DNA from: Nymphaea colorata | Taxonomy: Eukaryota > Streptophyta > Magnoliopsida > Nymphaeales > Nymphaeaceae | Assembly: GCF_008831285.2 (NCBI RefSeq) | Contig: NW_022205283.1 | Coordinates: 1 to 29,474 of the forward strand | Direction of reading: 5' to 3' | DNA length: 29,474 nt | In this document: positions 12,265-20,580 of the stretch, one piece after another | How the letters are laid out: every line of letters starts with the position of its first letter | Position numbering within the stretch: position 1 is the stretch's first letter | The notes under the pieces: generated by a model | Databases searched by the model: none | Told to the model about the DNA's origin: nothing | Seen by the model: the letters and a program-made list of their open reading frames with translations, nothing else | Position numbers and translations under genes: made by a program

Positions 12265-12772
12265 CTTAATGGAAGTCATTACCTCTTAATCAGATTATAC
12301 GTTCATATACAACTCATATTCTTAATTAACCAGAACTTTAAGTATGAGCGTTTGGGCAGTCCTTTTGCCCAACCATTCAGAAATCTCAACTTCAAAACGT
12401 GGGTACACCAACTCAAGGTTCAGATTCAGATTTCAGCGGATATCAACTGACCGTTCGGATTCGGATATCAATTGACGGTTCAGATTCGGATATCAACTCA
12501 TGGTTTGGATTCAGATATCAACCTGTAATTCAGATTCAGATATACGGTTAAGTATCCAATCGAATATTTACTTAAAACCGAATCTGAATCCGTATCCGAT
12601 CGGATAAGATGGTTGAGTATCCGATCGGATATTTCCTTAAAACCGAATCTGAATCCGATCGGATGTTATTTCTTAAATTCGAATCTGATCCGATTTTCTT
12701 ATTCGGATATTAAATTGTTTACCATATCCGATTTTTTAAAGTCATTTTGGATGCATATCCGATCCGTTGACA
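12265..12772 (-). repeat. Right inverted arm of the foldback element
   Basis: This is the reverse-complement partner of the left arm. The inner part holds cctcttaatcagatta, tttgcccaaccattc and caacttcaaaacgtgg. The outer part holds five tandem 25-base units on gatatcaac (starts 12439, 12464, 12489, 12514, 12539). It then has a ~65-base duplication (about 12546 and 12611) built on aaaaccgaatctgaatcc, and ends at atccgatccgttgaca. The two arms amplified different short units independently, so the arms match in theme but not base by base. Confidence 0.8.
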
Positions 12773-12775
12773 CCC

Positions 12776-12782
12776 TACCTCT
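12776..12782. repeat. Target-site duplication, right copy (foldback element)
   Basis: This is the second copy of tacctct, directly after the right terminus ccgttgacaccc. Removing the element and one copy restores a continuous gag frame, which supports this as the real duplication. Confidence 0.6.
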
Positions 12783-12794
12783 TTGATACTCCAT
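12776..12794 (-). pseudogene. gag: Start of the same gag, separated by the foldback element
   Basis: An ATG on the minus strand (12794-12792) opens a short frame. After removal of the inserted element and one copy of the 7-base repeat tacctct, it runs in phase into the gag frame at 10048 and below, with no stop at the join. This places the start codon about 600 bases downstream of the primer-binding site (about 230 bases without the MITE), normal for a plant Ty3/gypsy leader. Without it, the left-hand fragment has no credible start: the upstream methionine near 10127 lies inside the transposon arm. Confidence 0.7.
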
Positions 12795-12934
12795 CTATTT
12801 AAGCAAGAACCCTCATTCTTATTACAATGTCTGAGACAACTCTTTCAAGCTAAATTACAAAGGTACATCACCACAATATCTCAAAACATCAATCACATTC
12901 TATACGTATATATCACTATAAAATCAAAACTACA

Positions 12935-12942
12935 ATAAAAGC
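12935..12942. repeat. Target-site duplication, left copy (hAT MITE)
   Basis: The word ataaaagc adjoins the left terminus of the MITE. The partner ataaaagt at 13308-13315 differs only in the last base. Confidence 0.7.
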
Positions 12943-13307
12943 TAAGGGTGGACGTCGGGCCGGGAAAAACCTGGCCTGGGCTGGGCTTGGGCTAGGAAAA
13001 ACCAGGCTCGGGCCCGATAGGCCGGGCCCGGGCTTATGCTGGGAAAAACCAGGCCCGGGCTTGGGCTCGGAAAAACCACGCCCGGGCCCGATAGGCCGGC
13101 CCGGGTCAGCTCGGCCCGACCAGTTTTAATTTTTTTTTTTAATTTTTTTTGTTTTAATAATATATATTTATTATTAATAAATCTATTTTATATTTAAAAA
13201 ATATTTCATAATTAAAAAGATATTTTTTAATTTTAAATGGACTGGGCCCGGGCCGAGCTAGGCCTTACCGGGCCAGACTCACCGGCTTGGCCCGATGCCC
13301 ACCCTTA
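12943..13307. mobile_element. hAT-type MITE in the retrotransposon leader
   Basis: This short non-autonomous DNA transposon is 365 bases long. Its left end is taagggtggacgtcgggcc. Its right end, reverse-complemented, is taagggtgggcatcgggcc, giving imperfect terminal inverted repeats of about 19 bases. Flanking words ataaaagc (12935-12942) and ataaaagt (13308-13315) form an 8-base duplication with one mismatch, as expected for hAT elements. The left half is strongly GC-rich, built from ggcccgggcttgggct-like units and four ggaaaaacc words (12963, 12995, 13042, 13069) that suggest a ~75-base internal duplication. The centre (13125-13235) is AT-rich with poly-T. The GC-rich arms can pair, so it may fold into a hairpin. 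No transposase is encoded. Confidence 0.82.
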
Positions 13308-13315
13308 ATAAAAGT
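13308..13315. repeat. Target-site duplication, right copy (hAT MITE)
   Basis: The word ataaaagt adjoins the right terminus of the MITE and is the partner of 12935-12942. Confidence 0.7.
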
Positions 13316-13393
13316 TCAATCAAGTAGCGCATACCTGGGCAACATGGCTTCATAGATAGGCTTTAAGTCACATTCATAGTAGGATTTTCCATA

Positions 13394-13405
13394 GCTCTGA
13401 TACCA
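13394..13405 (-). promoter_or_regulatory. Retrotransposon primer-binding site (initiator Met tRNA)
   Basis: The minus strand reads tggtatcagagc, the standard 12-base complement of the 3' end of plant initiator methionine tRNA, used to prime minus-strand DNA synthesis in many plant LTR retrotransposons. It lies four bases inside the LTR end (tgtgaca on the minus strand). This sets the element's orientation and its 5' LTR boundary. Confidence 0.88.
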
Positions 13406-15759
13406 AAGTTGTCACATCCCAACATTCTGGCCCTCAAATAACTTTTTTTTTTAAAAAAAACATAAAACATTGAAATGCAACGACACAACAATTGAATAGA
13501 AGCTATGTACATAAAAAGAAAATGGGGTAAACATTTCATTATATAGTAAATTCATTTCACACAAAATTCACTTTGTATTTGTCAATAATACATATGACAA
13601 AAATGTTCCAAACCACAACATTAATGTCCAACAAAAACAAGACATCATGGAGACCAAAACAGGATGTGTCGGCACGACAATAGACTCAAAATCTGTCTAG
13701 TAGAATGTGAGTTAAGCCATCTAATCAATCTATTGCTTAGGTCCCCAAAACCTAAAAGAGTAAACAACAGAAGGCTTAGCCTACGCAGTGTGGTAACAGA
13801 CCAGATAAATGTCTAACCCTCTAAGATAAGAGTTCAAATCTGGAATATAACAAATACGAAAACAAAACACTATCATGTCATGATAGGAGTCTGCAGACAC
13901 ATGACTTATCATGGAAGCCCCTCACATATACCACAACATGTAAAGACCGCTCAACTGCCACAATGGACACATTTCATAATCACATTCATTTCATGCATAT
14001 TCGCTTCTTTCACATACATTTCATTCACATTCTTTTCATTTACATTAGCTTTAGTGAACTGATAGTTCTTGTGGGTGCAAACACAGACACGTGCACACCA
14101 CAGATGACCTACAGTCGGGAGACAACTCCCATGGTGGCCCAAAACAATATGGATCCGTTCACGCTGTAACGGTAAAACGTTCTTTCATGGATGTGTGAAT
14201 TCCAATGAGAGTTACTCAACCTTCCCTAGGACACCTAAGTTGGGAATGCAGGAGCCCAATGCTCCAAGCACATAACATAACAATATTATGAGGTTTTGCA
14301 CTACCTGCGCTCCGAGATACGGAAACCAGTGGTGAGGGTGGGACATCTCCCAAACACATTGCCATAACTCACTGGTCTTACATCTATTATTCTTTCTTAC
14401 TTATCATTATGATAGCACATTCACAAAATGATCAACTAGCACATGAGATTGGTTCACTTCATGAGTGCACTCATACCTCCAACTATCTCCACACAAGGCA
14501 CATATAGTCAATACTCTTAGTTAGTCGTCATAACTTTACGAGTACAACTACCTTCAAATTCATTCAATTGCATCATGCCCACGGCAATGCATACGAAACA
14601 TATTACAACATTCACATCAATCAAACACATCAATTACATCTTACAAAACTTAGTTAAACCACAAAGAGTAGTCTCAATCCGTGATTGGTTCGTAGCTGTC
14701 CTATGCAATTATCATTCTATAATGCTTTCGAATGCACAATCAGGATCGATGAGGTATTCGACTCGATACCCCTCCTCACCTATCCTAAGCAGTTATAATT
14801 GCGAGCATGCACATGAAATTTGCGTAGTAATTTTAAAAACAAAACCAATCTCATAATCATTGAATCACATGCATACGTTCATTCAATCACAACACAATCA
14901 TAGGGTCCAACGATCCTGTAAGGCATGTATTCTAAAGTTGGTCCAAGGCAAGGATTTGCTTGGAATGCCGTTATACCTGTCGTGCATCGCCAAAAGACAA
15001 AATGCCTCAACTTTGAATTTTGTGGCTCAAGGTCTACTCGGTGTACCCGGTGTACCTGCAAACATAATCAAGTGATAAGTTTTCTACTCACTGTGTTTTA
15101 CAATCTATACAAGTATGAAATGGAATCATTGAGGCGTAGGTTATCGCTTCAAGAGAATGAAACAGGTAGTATCGGTCCACAAAGCCCTCTAATAGGTCTC
15201 TTCCCAACTCTTTAAGGTTGTGACTAGATTATTTAAGATCTAAGCTTTCAATTCAACCAATCACTCATATGTTTCTCACCTGCTTTCTTAGTTGAGGTGT
15301 CTTTCCAACGTACTTACTCTTTCCCAACAAACAACATATATGCACATCAATAAAAACATACGTCATGAGTTTGCTAAGACGGTTATAAACCTTCTCAACA
15401 TCATCAAAATCTCTATCATGCTCTAGCCATTTCAAAAATTAACCCATCATGCTAGAAAGATAATTATATACATAGATCCTCGTCCCTCCATAACAGTCTT
15501 AGACCTTCCCAGAAAAGCAAAGTCGTTAACATGCTAAATCATCCAATCTTGAATCTAGCATACTCAAATAATAATTATACATGTACTAATAGAAAATATT
15601 AGAGTCCTACCTGTTGCAATGCTCCCGGCAGCCACCTCAAGTGCTCGACCGATTCCCAATCAGCTAAAATTAAATGTTGTCGTCACCTCCAATGCCTTCT
15701 ATTCACTGTTATGAGGAGAAAGACGTACCCCCAAGCTGCAATTCCAACCCAACAGCCAC

Positions 15760-16370
15760 AAAAAGAGTGAGAATGAGTGAAAAAGAGTTCAAGAGAGAGG
15801 TCTGCTATGAGAATAGGGCATCTGATAGTGAGGGAGCTGGTTTGGCTGAGGAATAAATACGCACGATTAGGCAGGGACAACAATCAGGTGTGGAGAAAAA
15901 AAGGACAAGTGAGAGGAGGAAAGCAGAGATTGCTCAGCTGAAGGTGAGAGTGAGATGGGGCTGCGAGTTAGAGGAGACTGGCTGTAGGGAGGGTGTGTGC
16001 AGAGAGACAATGAGAGAGGAGGTTGTGCATGAATATGGCTAGCGGTAAAGAGAGAGAGAGAGTGCAGGAAAGTTGCAAAGGAGGGAGACAGTGCGAGAGA
16101 GAGATGGTATGAACAAAGAGACGAGAGGGCAAGAGAGGAGCACGGGAGGGAGAGAGTGCAGACAAAGAGGGGAGACGGATAGAGAGACCTCAGGACAAAG
16201 GGAGAGGGACGACACGATTTGGTGGAACAAGGGTGAAGGGGACTGAAGATGAGAGGAAGAGAGGGTGAGTGAGGGGCGTGGGAGGAAGAGAGTACAGAAG
16301 GAGAGGGCTCGAGCGAGACAGGGTAAGAAGGAAGGGGGAAACAGATGGGAGAGAGAGAAATATGGTTACC
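15760..16370 (-). other. Purine-rich (GA) tract; pyrimidine-rich on the LTR's sense strand
   Basis: For about 600 bases the plus strand is dominated by G and A, with many gagagaga runs and recurrent gagagagtgcag and gggagag words. The minus strand, the retroelement's sense strand, is therefore a long CT tract. Pyrimidine-rich tracts near transcription starts are common in plant promoters and leaders. A TATA-like tatttat lies on the minus strand at about 15853-15859, downstream of most of the tract. Long homopurine tracts can also adopt triplex structure. Function is not shown. Confidence 0.5.
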
Positions 16371-16380
16371 CTAATTGTCG

Positions 16381-16417
16381 CCGCACTGCACCATCGCTGC
16401 AGCCACCGCACTGCACC
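16381..16417. repeat. Short direct repeat in GC-rich LTR end
   Basis: The 12-base word ccgcactgcacc occurs at 16381-16392 and again at 16406-16417, within a GC-rich patch (16375-16450) otherwise unlike the surrounding LTR and satellite. It is probably a low-complexity expansion, since the plus-strand reading is rich in Pro and Leu codons without any known domain. Confidence 0.6.
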
Positions 16418-16455
16418 GCCGCCACCACTGCTCCTTCCTCCACCTTCTTGTTCTT

Positions 16456-16613
16456 TGATTCATTTGATCACGCATACTTAATTGAATGTGCTTAACTTGT
16501 TGTTACGTCTATATTAAATGATTTAGTATATTGAAATCATAGGTTTGTATGGAAATGAATGAGATTTGAGTGATTCAATTGGTCACTTGTAGGTAACCTA
16601 ATATGTTTCACTT
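16456..16613 (+). repeat. Satellite HOR copy H4, resumed after the insert
   Basis: Satellite resumes at tgattcatttgatcacgc, aligning with 6408 onward in copy H3 and with the sequence that should follow 9455. It continues through the next monomer (landmarks gtctatattaaatgattt, agtatattgaaatcat, atatgtttcactt). At about 16613 the HOR jumps directly to gtaatttaattg and the inverted segment, so the closing short monomers and the opening of the next unit are deleted. Confidence 0.9.
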
Positions 16614-18231
16614 GTAATTTAATTGAATGTGGTTAACAAGTGAATTAGGTTAACAATAGGGCACCAAATGAATCACTCAAATCTCATTCATTTTCATGCA
16701 AGCCTGTGATTTCAATCTACTAAATCATTTAACATGGATATAACAATAAGTCAAGTACATTCAATAAAGTATGCGTGATCATATGAATCACTTAAATCTG
16801 ACTCATATTGGTACGACTATAGTGCACGATCTAAAGGATTGAAATTACAAGTTCGTATCAATACAAGTGCGATTTAAGTGATTCAAATGATCACACATAC
16901 TAAATTGAATGTGCTTAACTTATTGTTATATCCATGTTGCTTGATTAAGTGAACTCAAATCACAAGTTTGTATGAAAATGAATGTGATTCGAGTGATTCA
17001 TTTGGTGTCTAATAGTTAACCTAACGTGTTTCACATGTTATTACAACCATGATCAATGATTTAAATAAGTCAAGTCACTATATTGGTCCCTTATAGTTAA
17101 TCTAATGTACTTCACTTGTTTCTCTAATGAATGATTTAAATGGTTGTAATCACTAGTTTGTATGGATACAAATGGTTGAAGTCACTATATTTGTACACGT
17201 GTAGTTAGTCCGATGAGTAGAATTTGTTGTTACATCTATCCGTAACGTTGTAAAGGATTGAAATCACATGTTCGTACAAATACAAGTGAGATTGAAGTGA
17301 TTCATATAATCATGCATACTTAATTGAATGTGTTTAACTTGTTACGTCTATAATAAATGATTTAGTAGATTGAAATCACAAGTTTGTGCGAAAATGAATG
17401 AGATTCGAGTGATTCATTTGGTGTCTTGTAGTTAACCTATTGTGTTTCACTTGTTATTACATCTTTGATCAATGATTTAAATGATTAAAACTTACAAGTT
17501 CGTATGGATATAAAGAAGACCTATGCATTAGTTTGATCCCTTATAGTTAGTTCAATAAGTTGAACTAGTTCTTACATCTATGGTGATCGATGTAAGGAAT
17601 TGAAATCACAAGTTCGTATCAATACGAGTGGGATTTAAGTGATTCATTTTATCACGCATACGTAATTGAATGTGCTTAACTTGTTGTTACGTCTATATTA
17701 AATGATTTAGTAGATTAAAATCATAGTTTTGTATGAAAATGAATGATATTGGAGTGATTTATTTGGTATCTTGTAAGTAACCTAATGTGTTTCACTTGTT
17801 ATTACATATATTTGATCACTTATATTTAATTGAGAGAGATTAAGTAATTGATTTTCACTTGTTATTACATATAATTGATCACTTGTATTTAATTGAATGA
17901 GTGTTGACCATTTCTTACTTACGTATAGAATGACCTAGTGGCTTTGATACCAGAAGTTCGTTTGGAATACATCTATGATCAACGATTTAAACGATAAAAA
18001 CTCACAAGTTTATATGGATGTAAAGGAGACCTATGGATTAGTTTAGTTTGATCCCTTGTAGTTTGTTCAATAAGTTGAACATGTTGTTACATCTCATTCA
18101 TTTGTATCCATACGCACACTAAATCACTCATCTCGATACGAGTGAGATTTAAGTGATTCATTTGATCATACATACTTAATTGAATGTGCTTAACTTGTTG
18201 TTACGTCCATATTAAATGATTTAGTATATTA
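16614..18231 (+). repeat. Satellite HOR copy H5, multiply deleted
   Basis: This copy starts with the linker before the inverted segment (16634-16817). It then has two or three sub-cycle-1 monomers, and at about 17067 (aataagtcaagtcac) it jumps into a sub-cycle-2 monomer. Sub-cycle 2 is otherwise present. Sub-cycle 3 starts near 17900, and a further jump at about 17968 (gaatacatctatg) skips three monomers. The copy ends near 18231, where tagtatatt meets aatacgac from just after an inverted segment. All three joints lie inside monomers. Confidence 0.87.
16634..16817 (-). repeat. Inverted satellite segment, HOR copy H5
   Basis: This is an inverted block with the usual ends taacaagtga and ggtacgac. 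Here its direct-strand partner monomers are absent immediately upstream, because the HOR was joined at 16613, so this copy cannot form the large foldback locally. Confidence 0.85.
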
Positions 18232-20580
18232 ATACGACTATAGTGCACGATCTAAAGGATTGAAATTACAAGTTCGTATCAATACAAGTGCGATTTAAGT
18301 GATTCAAATGATCACACATACTTAATTGAATGTGCTTAACTTATTGTTACATCCATGTTGCTTGATTAAGTGAACTGAAATCACAAGTTTGTATGAAAAT
18401 GAATGTGATTCGAGTTATTCATTTGGTGTCTTATAGTTAACCTAACGTGTTTCACATGTTATTACATCCACGATCAATGATTTAAATAATTAAAACTCAC
18501 AAGTTTATATGGATATAAAGGAGACCTATGCATTAGTTTGATCCTTTATAGTTTGTACAATAAGTTGAACATGTTGTTACATCTATAGTGATCAATGCAC
18601 AAGTTCACATCAATACGAGTGGGATTTAAGTGATTCAATTGATCACGCATATTTAATTGAATGTACTTAACTTGTTGTTACGTTTATATTAAATGATTTA
18701 GTAATTTCAAATCATAGGTTTATATGAAAATGAATGGGATTCGAGTGATTCATTTGGTGTTTTACAAGTAACTTAATGTGTTTCACTTATTATTAAATAC
18801 ATTTGATCACTTATGTTTAATAGAGAGATTATGTGATTCATTTTTACTTGTTCTTACATACATTTGATAACTTATATTTAATTGAATGTGCGTAACCATT
18901 TGTTACATACGTATAGAATGACTTAGTGGCTTGAAAAAAGAAGTCTATTTGGAAATTTATGAGAGTCAAGTCACTATATTGGTCCCTTATAGTTAATCTA
19001 TTGTATTTCACTTGTTATTACATCTATAATGAATGATTTAAATGGTTGAAATCACAAGTTTATATGGATACAAATGGTTGAAGTCACTATATTTGTACAC
19101 GTGTAGTTAGTCCGATGAGTTGAATTTGTTGTTACACCAATAGGGAACGTTCTAAAGGATTGAAATCACATGTTCGTACGAATACAAGTGAGATTTAAGT
19201 GATTCATATAATCATGCATACTTAATTGAATGTGTTTAACTTGTTGTTACGTCTATAATAAATGATTTAGTAGATTGAAATCACAAGTGTGTGCGAAAAT
19301 GAATGAGATTCGAGTGATTCATTTGGTGTCTTGTAGTTAACCTATTGTGTTTCACTTGTTATTACATCTTTGATCAATGATTTAAATGATTAAAACTTAC
19401 AAGTTCGTATGGATATAAAGGAGACCTATGCATTAGTTTGATCCCTTATAGTTAGTTCAATAAGTTGAACTAGTTCTTACATCTATGGTGATCGATGTAC
19501 GGAATTGAAATCACAAGTTCGTATCAATACGAGTGGGATTTAAGTGATTCATTTTATCCCGCATACGTAATTGAATGTGCTTAACTTGTTGTTACGTCTA
19601 TATTAAATGATTTAGTAGATTAAAATCATAGGTTTGTATGAAAATGAATGATATTGGAGTGATTCATTTGGTGTCTTGTAAGTAACCTAAGGTGTTTCAC
19701 TTGTTATTACATATATTTGATCACTTATATTTAATTGAGAGATTAAGTGATTCATTTTCACTTGTTATTACATATAATTGATCACTTGTATTTAATTGAA
19801 TGTGCGTGACCATTTCTTACTTACGTATAGAATGACCTAGTGGCTTTGATACAAGAAGTTCGTTTGGAATACATATATAACGAATGATTTAAATGATTGA
19901 AATCACATGTTCATGTGGACACAAACGCGTGTAGGTAGTCCGATGAGTTGAATTTATTGTTACAAGTATAGTGCACGATCAAAATGATTGAAATCACAAG
20001 TTCATATCAATACAAGTGCGATTTAAGTGATTCAAATGATCACACATACTTAATTGAATGTGCTTAACTTGTTGTTAGATCCATATTGCTAGATTAAGTG
20101 AATTCAAATCACAAGTTTGTGTGAAAATAAATGAGATTTGAGTGATTCATTTGGTGTCTTATAATTAAGCTAATGTGTTTCACTCGTTATGACATCTATG
20201 ACCAACAATTTCAACGATTAAAACTCACAAGTTTATATGGATGTAAATTAGACCTATGGATTAGTTTAGTTTGATCTCTTGTAGTTTGTTCAATAAGTTG
20301 AACATGTTGTCACATCTCATTCATTTGTATCCATACGCACACTAAATCACTCGTCTCAATACGAGTGAGATTTAAGTGATTCATTTGATCACGCATACTT
20401 AATTGAATATGCTTAACTTGTTGTTACGTATATATTAAATGATTTAGTATATTGAAATCGTAGGTTTGTATGGAAATGAATGAGATTTGAGTGATTCATT
20501 TGGTGTCTTGTCGGTAACCTAATATGTTTCACTTGTTATTACATATATTTGATCACATATATTTAATTGAGAGATTAAAT
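18232..20580 (+). repeat. Satellite HOR copy H6, lacking the inverted segment
   Basis: This copy begins just after where the inverted segment should end (aatacgactatagtgcac) and then runs in full through the tail of sub-cycle 1, sub-cycle 2 (marker near 18888), sub-cycle 3 (near 19802) and the closing monomers. The palindromic actcgtctcaatacgagt lies at about 20349. It ends near 20580, where gagagattaaatga is fused to sub-cycle-1 tail sequence. Confidence 0.88.

Larger units (their letters stand above)
10056..12773. mobile_element. Non-autonomous DNA transposon with long inverted arms, inserted in gag
   Basis: This element of about 2.7 kb interrupts gag codons. Its ends carry inverted repeats: tgtcaacggaacggat at 10065-10080 and, reverse-complemented, tgtcaacggatcggat at 12757-12772 (15 of 16 match). 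Inverted similarity continues for about 480-500 bases on each side, first as degenerate repeats built on gaatccgatccg, then as a better-conserved inner stretch (10388-10530 against 12265-12415). The core (about 10540-12260) is very AT-rich and shows no transposase motif or long frame. Nine extra bases (acgtggaga) sit between the left repeat and tgtcaacgg and are unmatched on the right, so the exact left end is uncertain. The long arms and possible 9-base duplication suggest a Mutator-like foldback element, but the superfamily is not proven. Confidence 0.75.
12795..13393 (-). other. Retrotransposon leader (5' untranslated region) with MITE inside
   Basis: This stretch lies between the primer-binding site and the gag start codon on the minus strand. 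Without the 365-base MITE it is about 230 bases, AT-rich and without an open frame. It would hold the packaging signal in a working element, though no specific structure can be identified by eye. A splice-donor-like CAG followed by GTATGC sits near 13330 on the minus strand and may be chance. Confidence 0.6.
9456..16455 (-). mobile_element. Truncated Ty3/gypsy-type retrotransposon fragment with two nested DNA transposons
   Basis: This 7,000-base block lies in a satellite unit. Read on the minus strand it gives an LTR (16455 to 13410), a primer-binding site (13405-13394), a leader (13393-12795, interrupted by a MITE) and the start of gag (12794, interrupted by a foldback element, continuing to 9456). 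The rest of gag, all of pol and the 3' LTR are absent. The LTR's outer end shows no terminal TG at the satellite junction, so both ends are truncated. There is no target-site duplication, and the satellite lost only 12 bases. This fits capture of a pre-existing fragment during break repair better than ordinary integration. The lineage is probably a chromovirus, perhaps Tekay/Del-like given the long LTR, but reverse transcriptase and integrase are missing. Confidence 0.85.
13410..16455 (-). mobile_element. 5' LTR of the retrotransposon, truncated at its outer end
   Basis: The inner boundary is clear: on the minus strand the LTR ends gggatgtgaca just before the primer-binding site. The plus-strand view therefore starts tgtcacatccc at 13410. 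The rest, to 16455, is about 3,046 bases without an intact gene. About 13440-15760 is mixed-composition sequence with no repeats beyond a cattcatttc-rich patch near 13968-14046. About 15760-16370 is purine-rich, and 16375-16450 is GC-rich. The outer end meets satellite without the expected TG or a match to the inner terminus, so part of the LTR is missing. Short frames at 14575-14856, 14925-15215 and 16190-16411 have no recognisable protein and are ignored. Calling the whole stretch one LTR is an inference, because no second copy is available to compare. Confidence 0.65.

Noticed and set aside
10379-12420. A second, inner transposon nested in the foldback element (gagttggtgt to acaccaactc)
   Set aside because: The inner inverted repeat is clear, but I found no target duplication at its edges. 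It is treated as the inner part of one long arm.
16190-16411. Ser/Leu/Pro-rich frames in the purine-rich tract (15968-16165, 16039-16230, 16190-16411, 16265-16495)
   Set aside because: They arise from low-complexity CT/GA sequence lacking stops. Overlapping frames on both strands have the same biased composition and no domain.
13410-16455. A host protein-coding gene within the 3 kb LTR stretch
   Set aside because: Frames are all under 100 codons, mutually overlapping and without recognisable domains. The LTR boundary and primer-binding site explain the region.
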